A stretch of DNA of 64,000 bases, taken from positions 33,578,194 to 33,642,193 of the forward strand of contig CP136069.1 in assembly GCA_032622095.1 (NCBI GenBank), given 5' to 3'. The notes below the pieces were generated by a model, which was not told the DNA's origin, searched no databases, and saw only the letters and a program-made list of their open reading frames with translations. The position numbers and the translations under genes are program-made. Of this stretch, positions 12,966 through 24,660 are shown piece by piece. Origin of the DNA: Siphonodentalium dalli (lineage: Eukaryota; Mollusca; Scaphopoda; Gadilida; Siphonodentaliidae). Numbering within the stretch: the stretch's first letter is position 1; every line of letters begins with the position of its first letter.

Positions 12966-14459
12966 AAAGGAACATCAGTAGACTATGACGGAATACTATC
13001 ATTTAGATGGTTGGAATGCATTCATACACGTATATGAATGCGTGTTATTGTTAAGTTGTTAACTACTAAATGTTATAATGGTATCATACTGAATACCTGG
13101 GTGCATGAAATCATGAATCCCCATAGCATAGAAATAACCATAAACATTTTTGTTCCAGTTCATACAGCGCTTAAATAGTTTTGCTTGTATAATATCTACT
13201 AAATAATTTCTTGATTAAATTGCTCATAAATAAATTATAAACGTACTGTTTTTCCATAGTGTTCCAAACTGAGTTATCGTACCAGCCACAATAATTAATA
13301 TATGGTTTATCGTACAGACTTGTAAAATTGCGCTCTAACTGTGCGCGATAAATTGTGCGTACTAGCACAGTTACCTGGCGTTGCCCAGGTTAAATTTATT
13401 TGAAACCCTTTGCTGTTCACATTTGGTGAGAATAGAGAATACTCTTGTCCAAAGTGTTACACGTATTGTCATAAGTTGTATATCAAAATGTCATCACAAA
13501 AAGTCATTCTTATACATGGATTATAAGTAGTGGTTCACCTTGTCGGAGTTATTTTCATTTTGTCTATCGCGATTAATACGTCACACCACTATATCAGTAT
13601 GTATGTATTCACAACTGCGGGTGCCTTAGACGTTATCATTTTAAATCGCACAGTCTTTTTGTTTTTATATTTTGTTTGGTATCAAGACATGAACATAGTA
13701 AACACCTTACGTCGCGAACAATAAAACACGACAATTGGGTTATGCACCACAGAGATGTATAATAATCAATCTAGTGGGGTAGAATAAGATTTTGAGGTCA
13801 CATGTTTGTCATATCTTAATGAAGATACAGATGTTTGAAAGAAATGCCCATCACTATACAGGCTAATTATTCTATGTTTAAAATAAATGTTGCTATATAC
13901 CAGTTATACATGTGCCCGACACAGAGCGAGATTTTAAGTTGTTCGTGTTTGGCTATGAGTCTATTCTGAAAAATGAAAGAAATTCTCGGTATCGGACAGA
14001 TATAACATTGTCAGGTGCCGTATTGGAGGCTCTTGAAAAGTCACGCGCTACTGATTCTTTTTATTTTATCTCAGAAAAAAACTGTATTTGACTGCACACA
14101 GTTTTTATCAGGTCTTCTATACCTTTACATTTTTCTCGACAAATTACATCTTTTTATTGGTGGAAAATATCTTGATTGGGATGGACTTAATTGTGTTATA
14201 ATACATGAACAATTCTAACATGCCATCCTCTCTGAATGTTCAAGTTCCACCATTTTTCAAGAATATAACTCTCTTTAAAAGAAAGTTAAATATACTTTCA
14301 ATGCTTTCTTCTATGTAACTGTTTTGCTAGCTGACTATATGAATGTACTGATTCCCGTCCCCATATACGTATAACAGATTAGAAGATATAATTTTTCAAA
14401 TTAATTAATTGGTCACCATTTGTCGCCATTAAACGCCCAAAAATCCCTAGAACGTATTA
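12966..14459. other. AT-rich anonymous sequence
   Basis: Several ORFs of 60-70 codons (for example 13530-13724 + and 14015-14218 +) are rich in Ile, Phe and Tyr, as expected from AT-rich non-coding DNA. No motif was recognised. Confidence 0.5.
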
Positions 14460-14830
14460 TGGAGATAACTATATGTATAACTTTGGTGGATTTCGGCGAC
14501 TAAAATATTACTACCAATGTTAGTGCCCCTCCTCTCCCAATCCCTGACCAAAACGACACCAACTGTGGCGTCTTTAACCCATATGGTTTTATTCCTCGTA
14601 TCATTGAAGAAGAAAGTGTATGAATATGGTGGAAATTATAATGCTTAACATATCTGTATCAGCTTTGATGCCCCTCCCCATCCATGAATATAACGCCGCC
14701 TTCTTTGACATGTTTAAACCACGTCTATTAGACTCCGGGTATCATGGAGATGACAGCACCAAATTAGCGTCTTTAGATCACACGAGTAGATTCCTCATAT
14801 CATGCTTTGTTGCAGAGAAGGTGTTTGGGT
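14460..14830 (-). repeat. ~125-bp repeat units in a LINE 3' region
   Basis: Read on the minus strand, units run CCACCAA..., ATGATATGAG, ATCT.ACTCGTGTGAT, GGTGCTG and GGGAGAGG.GGCA, and are repeated about three times. The same unit occurs on the plus strand at 25100-25375 (ATGATATGAGAAATCTAATC, GGGAGAGGGGCACC). In both places it follows LINE ORF2 coding remnants, so it is probably a LINE 3'-UTR repeat. Confidence 0.6.
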
Positions 14831-14889
14831 TCAGCAGCATCTTTGGGTTGCTAACGTTTTCTCCCAGTTGAAATATGTCATATTTTCAT

Positions 14890-15090
14890 CTCATGTCTTT
14901 ATACATAGGACAATAGTATAAAAAGTGTATTTCGTCTTCAGTTTGTTTGGTACAAAAGTTGCACAATCTGTCAGAAACGTCTTTTTTGGTCTAGTATATC
15001 TACCTGTTTCAATATGTAGTGCAACACCTGTGAGGAGTGATTCCATGGGCCTTGTATTAAAATATCAGATGAAGGCGCAAAGCACATGGA
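14890..15090 (-). pseudogene. LINE ORF2 C-terminal zinc-motif fragment
   Basis: The minus strand reads HIETGRYTRPKKT, then DRLCNFCTKQTEDEIHF and a further Cys (FLYYC). This fits the Cys-x2-Cys...His-x4-Cys zinc motif with the ...GRY...R.C..C....EDE.HF signature at the C-terminus of many invertebrate LINE ORF2 proteins. Stops follow soon after and no palm domain is attached. The overlapping 111-codon plus-strand frame (14925-15260) is its antisense shadow. Confidence 0.75.
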
Positions 15091-15582
15091 GCTTTACACT
15101 TGACTTGAAACATATTTTATTTGCAAAATATACAAAAGGGATTGGGGCACAAGTTTTTGCAACTTATGAAGCCCCTCTCCTAATACAATATTGTAACACA
15201 AATGTGATCAAGATGACGGTACAAACTTATTTACATGGTGAGAAGTTATGGGAGATATAATGTGTAGCGCCTTCCAGAGATGATCCAACATGAGATTGCT
15301 TCTTATCTGTGAGAAAATTTGTATTTGAAGAATGTCACTATTTTATTAATGTTGGAATGATTGACAAGTGCCAATTATTATCTATTCTAAGCACTTTTGT
15401 GTTGGTTGTAAAATATAATGGTACACTTGATTCGTTCTCTATTTTGTTATTGTTGTGCTCTGGAAGGCAATACAAATGATAAATCAGAATGAGATGTTTG
15501 AATGGGAGGTTTGTCCACTTGTGAGGTAAAAGTTGAAATTCCGGAAGCAAGTATAGATTCGCAAATAAGATAAATATAATCA

Positions 15583-16640
15583 TTAGGGGTCAAAACGTTT
15601 AGTCGCTGCAATATATTGCTGTGTGGTGGAAAATAGTTTCATATTTTGTTGGGACGAGAGATAAGGTAATCCACACATGAGTTCTGAAATATGGCTTACT
15701 TTGAGATTTACGCGGTCTAGTTTCTCAAAGAGAACTGAGCGCTCACGTTGGTACAATGGGCACATGAAGAAATAGTGATATGCGTCTTCAGATCTATTTC
15801 CACATGAGCATGCGGGGCTGTCAGCGATATAATTATTGAAAATATCACATCGGAGTTCACTGCAAAAATTACGTATGCGACAATGAAAAATGTTGTATTT
15901 CCTGCGTCCAGCATAGAAATGTAGAGGGGGGGGCTGATTGTGGGATCTATATGATACAAGTTGGTTTTAAAGGTAGAAGATTGATCAGCATCGGTGATTA
16001 CTTTGGGAAGCTTATTCCATTCTAACACCATCGCTGGAAAAAAGGACTGTTTGAAGTGTTCAGTATTGCAATAGTATGAGTAAAATTTACCGGGGCGTCT
16101 CCAATTATAATCTGCAACCTCGTGTGATCTGGGGGGAAGTGTATTGGCTAGATAAGAGGGGGCTAGATTATTGATTATTTTATAGAGTGCCTGCAGTTTA
16201 TGTAGTTGACGTCGTTTATTGAGTGTTGCCATCCGACCTCCTGTAATACCGTGTTGTCCGAAGCAGAACGGGTGATACCACTGACTATCCGTCCAGCGTC
16301 GACATGAAGCCAGTCAAGCTTCTCTAACATATAATTTGAGGCATTGTCCCAGACGGCGTCTGAATAATCAAATAAGGGTAAAATATATGTTTTGTAAATA
16401 ATTTCAATGGTTTTCCGGTTGAGTTGATATTTAATCCGCCGGAGTTGAGACAGACGTGAGGCAATTCTTTTGACAGACCCTTCAATGTGTGCGTTCCATT
16501 TGAGATTTGATTGGAGTTCCAGACCTAAGTGTATATGCTTGTCCACGAAGTTGATTGAATTTCCTACGAAATTGAGGTTTGGTTTCACTGTTGAGGGCGC
16601 AACTAATGAAAAGGACATGCCAACTGTTTTAGTCAACAGT
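15583..16640 (-). pseudogene. LINE ORF2 C-terminal third, frameshifted
   Basis: Three minus-strand frames in series cover one protein. 16640-16175 is the segment after the reverse-transcriptase palm (FVDKHIHLGLELQSNLKWN, then RLSQLRRIKYQL and YKTYILPLFDYSDAVWDN). 16232-15830 continues with LQALYKIINNLAP and SFFPAMVLEWNKLP. 15765-15583 begins with MCPLYQRER after a Cys-rich stretch, the C-terminal zinc region. This is a Jockey/CR1-like LINE. It is cut at its 5' side just before Helitron A, so endonuclease and palm are absent. At least two frame changes make it non-functional. Confidence 0.85.
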
Positions 16641-16657
16641 CAACTCAATAGCACCAA

Positions 16658-18024
16658 TCTCCTATATATTTTGAAGACCTCTGTCTGTCTGTCTGTGTGT
16701 ATGTCTGTATGTATGTATGTCATTTATACAAATCTACGATTCTCGACCGATCGGGATGAAACTTGGTACGTGTGTGTAGTTTGACCAGGCGGTCGTCGTT
16801 GTGGTATTGGCGAGCCCGTGCGGCGCCCGCTTCGCGCATGCGCAGACGTGATCTCGGAAACGGGTGGAGCTATCCACTTGAAATTTGCTATTTGAATGTA
16901 TCTTGCCTCGAATACGAATTTTATCGGTCGCCGAGCCCGTGCGATGCCAGCTTCGCGCATGCGCTGACCAGATTTCGGAAACGGGTGGAGCTATCGACCT
17001 GAAATTTGGTATGTGAATGTAACTTGCCCCGGATACGAATTTTATCGGGTCGCCGAGCCCGTGCGACGCCAGCTTCGTGCATGCGCAGACGAGATCTCGG
17101 AAACGGGTGGAGCTATTGAATTGAAATTTGGTATGTGAATGTATCTTGCCCCGGATACGAATTTTATCGGGTCGCCGAGCCCGTGCGATGCCAGCTTCGC
17201 GCATGCGCAGACGAGATCTCGGAAACGGGTGGAGCTATCGACTTGAAATTTGGTATGTGAATGTATCTTGCCCCGGATACAAATTTTATCGGTCGCCGAG
17301 CCCGTGCGATGCCAGCTTCGCGCATGCGCTGACCAGATTTCGGAAACGGGTGGAGCTATCGACCTGAAATTTGGTATGTGAATGTAACTTGCCCCGGATA
17401 CGAATTTTATCGGGTCGCCGAGCCCGTGCGATGCCAGCTTCGCGCATGCGCAGACCAGATTTCGGAAACGGGTGGAGCTATCGACTTGAAATTTGGTATG
17501 TGAATGTAACTTGCCCCGGATACGAATTTTATCGGGTCGCCGAGCCCGTGCGACGCCAGTTTCGTGCATGCGCAGACGAGATCTCGGAAACGGGTTGGAG
17601 CTATCGACTTGAAATTTGGTATGTGAATGTATCTTGCCCCGGATACGAATTTTATCGGGTCGCCGAGCCCGTGTGACGCCAGCTTCGCGCATGCGAAGAC
17701 GAGATCTCGGAAACGGGTGGAGCTATCGACTTGAAATTTGCTATGTGAATGTATCTTGCCCCGGATATAAATTTTATCGGGTCGCTGAGCCCGTGCGACG
17801 CGAGCTTCGCGCATGCGCAGACGAGATTTCGGAAACGGGTGGAGCTATCGACTTGAAATTTGCTATGTGAATGTATCTTGCCCCGGATACGAATTTGATC
17901 GGGTCGCCGAGCCCGTGCGACGCCAGCTTCGCGCATGGGCAGACCAGATCTCGGAAACGGGTGGAGCTATCGACTTGAAATTTGGTTTTTGAATAGCCCG
18001 GACAACGTCGGGCTCATCGGCTTG
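16658..18024 (+). mobile_element. Non-autonomous Helitron A with ten 122-bp core repeats
   Basis: It begins TCTCCTATATATTTTGAAG directly after an A. A TGTC/TGTA microsatellite (16681-16720) follows, then a conserved leader with CGACCGATCGGGATGAAACT, then about ten units of 121-123 bp. The tail has a hairpin (AGCCCGGACAACGTCGGGCT) and the element ends near CTTG before a T. Helitron copies E and F elsewhere in this window share these ends and finish in CTAG, so CTTG is probably a mutated CTAG. The family rule (5' TC, 3' hairpin plus CTRR, insertion between A and T) fits. There is no Rep/helicase, so it depends on an autonomous partner. All ORFs within are repeat artefacts. Confidence 0.8.
16815..18000 (+). 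repeat. 122-bp CpG-rich tandem core of Helitron A
   Basis: AAACGGGTGG recurs at 16858, 16979, 17101, 17223, 17344, 17466, 17588, 17711, 17833 and 17954. Each unit contains CTTCGCGCATGCGCAGACGA or a close variant, a match to the palindromic NRF1 site, and is much richer in CpG than the surrounding DNA. Confidence 0.95.
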
Positions 18025-19325
18025 TCTTATATATAGCCATCTTCATGATACATGTTAGTGTTTTCATAGAATAATTTAAACGGACCCAAGGCACTCGCAG
18101 TTGCTAAATGTGCAAAAAATAACCACCAAGAAGAACAAACACTAAGAACTGAGAGTGAAATATCGGAGGTGCAATGTTTTGGGAATGCATATTGCATCTC
18201 ACGGGACACAATTTGAACCAACCTGAGTTAATTATTTGCGTATCGTATACGAGAGTTTATACACGAGGTACACGTTCGTCTCATGATGATTGGCTGAAAC
18301 CATATTGAGACGCCACGTGATCTCTTTTCAACCCAATACAATCAAAATGAAAATGGCGACTGGCGACCGAATATAAATTTCTCAAGGAATTAGGGAGCTA
18401 AATGTGTTCCAGAGTCGGGGAGCGAGTGCACCGTGGTAAGCATATTTTTAACCATAATAGCGTATATATTTGACCGTGGTCAGAATAGTTTACAATAATA
18501 ACGTATATATGTTCTAGCGCCTCTTTATATTCATCTTCCCCCTTTTGTTTTGCTGAGTGTGAATCACTTCATGGGGCACGTAGACATTAATTAAGCAGAT
18601 GGTTATTGGACTGCTAAATATCTACACGTTGTTCGTATATTCATTATTGATAGTTCCCCGATAACAGAATTTCGCATGTTGAAACCATCATTGTTATGTA
18701 AACAAAACTGTTAGAGTGATTTGCTAACAAACACCGGTTATCGTGTAATGTAAGTTAAAATATTTGAGTCTGGACATGTCTTTTCAAATCTTTTTCAATG
18801 CTTTTGCCTTTTCCAACGTTTACCGCCGAGTTTGTATTAAACTTTGGTAACTTATTGGAATAAATGGATTTTTATCGGTAAATCAATTGTAACAGTATAT
18901 CGTGTATATGACAATGGTTTTGACATACGATATTTCGTTATTGGAGAGTGATTAATAATTAAATCAATTATAATTTCCCATGTACATCTAAAACAATAAT
19001 TGCTGACTTACCGACGTCGAATGTCATCTCAATTGGTGTGGAAATAACAAGAAACGACGAAACGATACAAGTAAATGTAAGACAAGAACAAACGACATGG
19101 CGGAACATTGTCATCTCGGAGATACCAGCAGTCAAACTGCACATGTAGCTCCAAACGTAAAGTGGATTCATACGAGTGCGTCCCCTGAGTAAGTCGCCAA
19201 GCAATGAAATGCAAAATAAGACTAAACGTCATGACGAACTAATGTCATCGCGACACTCGTCGTATGCAGTGCATTGATTGCAGATCGATTTCTTTCCGTA
19301 AAATTAATCACCATTTCTGCGCCGA
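18025..19325. other. Anonymous sequence
   Basis: It contains the second copy of the 45-bp repeat (18392-18436) and short ORFs without recognisable motifs. No gene is supported. Confidence 0.45.
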
Positions 19326-20573
19326 ATGGATGCTCCTATCCAGCTACATATATATATATATTGGTATAGTCTATTATTCATTTGGAGGGATATCCATGAA
19401 AAATTAGCAGACGACAGACATATACGTAAAAATGATACAATTACAGAACATTTACTATTAATTCGAGGGAAATGTTCAGATAAGTACAAAAAATGTCGTT
19501 TTGTTGAATGTATTATGAGAAAAATTCCTAATGGAGTCAGTGAGTATGTAGTACAGAAAGGATTAAAGACATATTATGGCTGAAGGGGTCACTCTCACCA
19601 AAAAGAGTGCTGAAGGTTACACAGGTTTTTCAAAATGTGCCGAAGGGTACACAGGTTTTGAAATGTCGTTCTAAAGGACGTTCAGTTTTCGTATCTGCCA
19701 TGATTTCTGTTAGAGAATAATAAGCCTTATTGCTGGTTCGCGATTTTCAAGATGGCCGATGGTTCTATATGGTCCGATTCCTAGCTTTTTATCCAACCCA
19801 CCGGTAAAAGCCGGTAAAAGGTCAAAGTTGAGAAGTAGCATTCATTTGTTTACATTCGACAGCTGAGTGGGAGAATTTTTTATCAACATTTTATGGCTTA
19901 ATTTCATTTATTCTGAGTGCAACTACGTGTTTAAGAATTGTTTTGTGGCCATGTCATCTATAGAGTTAGGATCTGGTGACGATGCAGACATTCAGACGCC
20001 CTTTTTTGTCAACGAACTTCCCATATGTTACTGATAAACAGCGAGTTCTTGCGTTAAAAAAATAACTCAAAACATTCGTGATACATCCAATCCATCTACT
20101 GTGCGAAACCTACGTATTGTATGTATCCAGTGTGAGTGTTTAATTAGTTTTATGAAGTTCTCGCACCTGCGATTCGGTAACGACCTGTTGCCATTTTATT
20201 TTGGGAATTCCCAGACTGGAGTCATATGCTAAAAATAGATGCTACTTGTTAACTTTGACCTCCGGAGACCAAATGGCGGATTCACCGCGAGTAAGTGATA
20301 TCACTTATTCTTTACGTTCCAATGAATATTAAAATGTACTGAAAACAAACTGCTAATGTGCGCCAGACTTTCATAAACACAATTTAAGTAACGGTGTCCA
20401 TGCCTATCACAAACCCTGTGTACCCTTCACCACATTTTCAAACCCTGTGTACCCTTCAGCACTTTTTTTGGTGAGAGTGACCCCTTCAGCCATATTATGG
20501 ACTTGTTCAGGTGCATGAAACTGATAAGTTAGTATTCAGGCGATATGCCAACATGAGTAATGTAGCATTCTAA
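19326..20573 (+). pseudogene. Unidentified ORF split by a MULE-like insertion
   Basis: An open frame starts at 19326 and runs into the inserted element at 19579, where it stops. If one target duplication and the element are disregarded, the same frame continues at 20499-20573 to a TAA. The left part contains FIWRDIHEKLADDRHIRKND and KCRFVECIMRKIPNGVSEY, ordinary globular-looking sequence. I do not recognise the family. It may be an exon of a host gene or part of an older mobile element. That the frame stays open across the empty site supports a former coding role. Confidence 0.4.
19579..20490. mobile_element. MULE-like non-autonomous DNA transposon, 912 bp
   Basis: The termini are inverted: GCTGAAGGGGTCACTCTCAC at the left and its complement at the right. 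The repeats stay strong for about 85 bp and weaker for about 250 bp. A 9-bp duplication, CATATTATG, lies at 19570-19578 and 20491-20499. Long inverted repeats plus 9-bp duplications are characteristic of Mutator-like elements. There is no transposase ORF inside. Confidence 0.85.
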
Positions 20574-20737
20574 TAACGTCGCCGAAAATATCAAGCAAAT
20601 CCATCGTACTACATAGAAATCAGCGTCTGACGTACGAGCAATTGTGAATATTTACTTCTCGATTCGAGACGCAACTATCGGCGATAACCTTAGGCAAACG
20701 ATTTCGCCACCGACAGTGACTGCATTTAATCAATCTA

Positions 20738-20926
20738 TCTCTTCTATATATTTTGAGAACTCCTTGTATGTATTCGAGAGATAGCCCACACCCTCCGGAC
20801 CTCAATGATATGATCGTGAATGAGTATTGATATACCCCACTAAACTTTGACAAACACCAGTAATGGTGTGTAGATCATTTACATATCTCTCCTATATATT
20901 TTGATACAATCTATCTAATTTACATA
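20738..20926 (+). mobile_element. Truncated Helitron 5' ends
   Basis: Two further starts of the same Helitron family follow an A: TCTCTTCTATATATTTTGAG at 20738 and TCTCTCCTATATATTTTGAT at 20886. Each runs only 40-150 bp before the next start. They look like truncated or nested copies ahead of copy B. Confidence 0.6.
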
Positions 20927-21427
20927 TCTCTCTTATATATTTATGTTTGTGTGTGTGTTGTACTTCATACAAATCTACGATTCTCGACCGATCGGGACGA
21001 AACTTGGTACGTGTGTGTAGTTTGACCAGGCGGTGGTCGTTATCGTATTGGCGAGCCCGTGCGACGCCCGTGCAGCGCATGCGCAGACGAGATCTCGGAA
21101 ACGGGTGGAGCTATCGACTTGAAATTTGCTATGTGAATGTATCTTGCGCCGGGTACAAATTTTATCGGGTCGCCGAGCCCTGCGACGCCCGTGCAGCGCA
21201 TGCGCAGACGAGATCTCGGAAACAGGTGGAGCTATCGACTTGAAATTTGGCATGTGAATGTATCTTGCGCCGGGTACAAATTTTCATGCGCAGACCAGAT
21301 CTCGGAAACTGGTGGAGCTACCGGGTACAAATTTTTCTTATTGAAACGCGTGGAGCTAAAAATTTAAAAAATATATATATAAATGTCATGTTTCGGACAA
21401 GCCGCCGGTGGCGGGCTAACCTGCTAG
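20927..21427 (+). mobile_element. Helitron B (501 bp)
   Basis: It begins TCTCTCTTATATATTTATG after an A, carries the CGACCGATCGGGACGAAACT leader and about two and a half 122-bp core units (21070-21310), and ends in a hairpin tail (GGCGGGCTAACCTG) with CTAG at 21424-21427. Copy C follows without a gap. Confidence 0.75.
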
Positions 21428-22592
21428 TACTATATATTTTGAGACTTCCGTATATATATATATATGTATGTGTGTACTTCATAGAATCGAAAACGCGTGA
21501 ACAGATTGAGCTCAAACTTCCTATGTAAGTGTAAAATACCACCGACACCGCCGTGGTCGCGTTTTGGAGAAGCTCAGAACACCCGTTCTCCAATCTCAGT
21601 CACAAAAAACGGCACTGCGGTGGTTAATCAAGTGATAATTTAATGAGCGTTTGTTTTTGACGCATCGCTATAAAGAGCGTCTGTTTACCATTCAACGTTA
21701 TTAGCATCTGCAGAGAGATATACGGGAACAATAATTTTGAGTGGTTTCCTATGCGGGGAGATTTATTGGATGCCACAGTACTCTTACAACATCATTGTTA
21801 TAGTATGTATGACACTTAGGTCAGGGCTTAGGGGGTAGTTATAGGCATAATGCTTCTCAGAAATCCCGGTTACAAACCAACACTCTCAAATTCGTATTTA
21901 CGCAAACGCAACGTTATCGCTCGAAATTTATTATGCAGAGAGATATACGGGAACAAGTGCTTTCCTATTTTTAGAACGCAACACATGATACCAAACAAAA
22001 TTACGTCGCGTTGGTGATGGCGTTCACGACGGGATTTATTGACTGTGCGCTCTTTGCGATGATGGGGTTCACGACGGGATTAACTTTGCGGGGACTATTG
22101 ACCATCTCGTAAGGGTGGACAACCTCTGTCAGGGGCTGCTCAATGGCCACGGGCAGGTTAAAAAAAATCATACCTCTTCTGGGTCTGGGCGTGTATAGAC
22201 ATGAGCGTGTTGTGTTCCTAAGAACGCGGAGCGTGTTGTGTTCCTAAGAACGCGGATCGGGTAAGTTTTTCCGCCCTAGGTGAGCTCAAACTTCGTATAT
22301 AAGTGTAAAAACACACGGGGATCGTCGACGTCGCATTGTGTGAAACATTCTTATGTCTGTCGTTCCTAGGAACGGGGGAATTTTTCATCGGGTCAGTCTT
22401 AACCTTCAAACGGGTACCCACAAATTATATATTGTGACCCCGACATGACATTGACCTTGAAAATGATCAATTCAAGGTCAAATCGGGTAAAATATTGAAA
22501 AACCCAATATTAACTCATTGAAAAACACAAACAAAACATAAAACATTGTCATGTTTCTGACCAAGCACGCCAGTGGCGGGCTAACCTGCTAG
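21428..22592 (+). mobile_element. Helitron C (1165 bp), abutting B
   Basis: It starts TACTATATATTTTGAGACTT immediately after the CTAG of B, has a TA/TATG microsatellite and the family phrase ATTGAGCTCAAACTTCCTAT, and ends with the same hairpin tail as B (GGCGGGCTAACCTGCTAG, ending at 22592). Inside are a repeated GTTCCTAAGAACGCGG phrase (22213-22260) and TGACCTTGA/TCAAGGTCA near 22450-22480. There is no long ORF. Confidence 0.7.
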
Positions 22593-22740
22593 TCCATTAT
22601 ATATTTTGGAACTTCTGTATGTATGTATGTATGTGTATTTCTCTTACAGACTCGAAAACTGATCTGCCGATCCGACTCAAATTTGATATATAGGCCTACT
22701 TCGATCCGGGGAACAACATGGGCGGGTCCAATATCACGTG
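22593..22740 (+). mobile_element. Helitron D, 5' fragment only
   Basis: TCCATTATATATTTTGGAAC follows the CTAG of C directly, then a TATG microsatellite and GATCTGCCGATCCGACTCAA. The element stops where LINE coding sequence begins, so it is truncated. Confidence 0.65.
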
Positions 22741-24660
22741 TGATCATGTCTTTCCAGGGGTTAGCAGAATCACCACTAGACAAAATGGAGGGTACAGACC
22801 CTTCCGAGTATTGGCGATTGATAAAAGAATTTAGAAATAAACGTGATGAAACAAATTACTTGCATCCAGACGAAAGTGTGGACTTTTTCAAAAAGATACT
22901 CTGCCCAGATAATGTTTCTGTAAATAAGAAAATATATACGAATTACAAAACAACAAAAATTGATGAAAGTGATATCGAAGCCAGTGAAATAATTAATTGC
23001 GTTAAACTACTTAAAAACAGAAAATCACCTGGATATGGAAATTTCTCGAATGAATTGCTTAAAACTGTTGTTCCCGCGACAATAGACGAAGTAGTAAAAT
23101 TATTTAACCAGGTATTAAACTCTGGTCATTATCCAGACAGCTGGAATGTGTCACTCAATTAAGACGCTTTATAAAAAGGGAGATAGACAGGACCCAAATA
23201 ACTATCGACCAATTGCGCTCAGTAATGGTCTAGGGAAACTTTTCAACAAAGTTATATATAACCGAATAAACGACTATTTAGAAAGATATGGTCTCATCAG
23301 TGATAATCAGTTTGGTTTTAGAAAGAATCGGAGTACGATTGACAGCGCTTATGTTTTAAAGACTTGTATAAATAAATATAAACAGAAGAAGAAGCCAATT
23401 TATGCTGAATTTATCGATTTTCAAAAAGCTTTCGATTCAGTAGATAGGTCGTTGATGTTTCAAAAGTTGCATAGCAATGGTATTCAGGGTAAAATAAATC
23501 AAATAATACAGTCCATGTATCAATCCAGTTATATTCAAGTAAAGACGGGTGCAGGAATTGGACCACCGCATCTGTCCACGATTGGAGTTAAAAAAGGATA
23601 CTCATTGTCGCCTACGCTGTTAAAAATATTCATTGATGACATCAAATGTTCACTTGATGTATCCGGCTGCGATCCAATATTCCTTAATAATCGTCCGCTC
23701 GGTCATCTTTTATTTGCCGACGATTTAGTGTTGTTGTCAGAAACTGAACAAGGTCTACAGAATTGTCTTGAAAAGTTAGAGAAATATACCCAATACAATG
23801 GTCTCGTGGTTAATGCAAGTAAATCAAAATGTGTGGTTTTTAGGTCAAAGAGAACTAAACGTGAACCAAGTTTCAATATAAATGCGAAATCGCTTGAATT
23901 AGTTTCAGAGTATCCATATCTCGGGATAAAATTCACATCGACTCGTAGAATGGCAAAATCACAAGAACATACAAGCGGGAAAGCCACGAAAGCAATGTTC
24001 CTTTTTTAAACCAGTCTGTTCCTTCAAAGATGAAGCTATCTATTCCAACTAAATGCAAATTATTCGACGAATTAATAAAACCGCTAATGTTATACGGGTG
24101 TGAGATATGGGCAGGAGAAACAAACATGCTTCATTCAGATACAATACCAAGCGAACAAGTCCATCTGAGGTTTTGCAAAATAACATTAGGTGTTAACCGA
24201 AATGCTACTAATCATGCGCAGTATTGGGCAGATTCCCAGTTATACATGATGCGATTACTCAACAATTTAGATATATGAAAAAAGTTTCGAACCTTTCAAG
24301 TGGGTGCTTGGTACATGATGCATACATCGAATCACTTAGAGACCCTTCTATTTCATTGTACAATGATTTATAAGGAAAATACGGCGGCGATATTTCAGAC
24401 CGCCGGAGATTCCAAGGGATACAAGAGCGCGCCTTGGTGGATAAACTGAAATCTGAACATTTGATGCGATTCTATAATGTAAATCATGCCGAAAAGAAAA
24501 CGATCAGTCGAAATAAAATACGAACGTATAGATTATTCAAGTATTCAAGTATGAAATTGAACCATACATTGTCAATGCGCGATCTGCCAAAGCGAGAATT
24601 CTATTCACAAGATTGAGAATCAGTAATCATCAACTGGAAATCGAAAAAGGGAGACACAAA
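22740..24660 (+). pseudogene. LINE ORF2 reverse-transcriptase pseudogene
   Basis: Four plus-strand frames in series make one ORF2. 22780-23162 is the pre-RT region (VKLLKNRKSPGYGNFSNELL). 23146-24009 is the palm, with NYRPIALSNGLGKLFNKVIY, GFRKNRSTIDSAY, DFQKAFDSVD, the GYSLSP loop and the catalytic FADD near 23713. 24030-24278 contains LMLYGCEIWAGE. 24434-24616 is followed by a RISNHQLEIEKGRH segment in another frame. The endonuclease domain is missing, so the copy is 5'-truncated, and frame breaks near 23160, 24010 and 24280 inactivate it. It abuts Helitron D on the left. Clade is not certain; it is Jockey/CR1-superfamily-like. Confidence 0.9.

Noticed and set aside
14925-15260. 111-codon plus-strand ORF
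   Set aside because: Antisense to a LINE C-terminal zinc-motif fragment, which explains the open frame better.
16724-17936. Many long ORFs on both strands with repeated peptides
   Set aside because: They lie in the 122-bp Helitron core array. The unit lacks stops because it is GC-rich, and 122 is not a multiple of 3, so the frames rotate from unit to unit.
22623-22740. Start of the LINE ORF2 at 22623
   Set aside because: The first ~40 codons read through Helitron D (microsatellite and leader), not LINE sequence.
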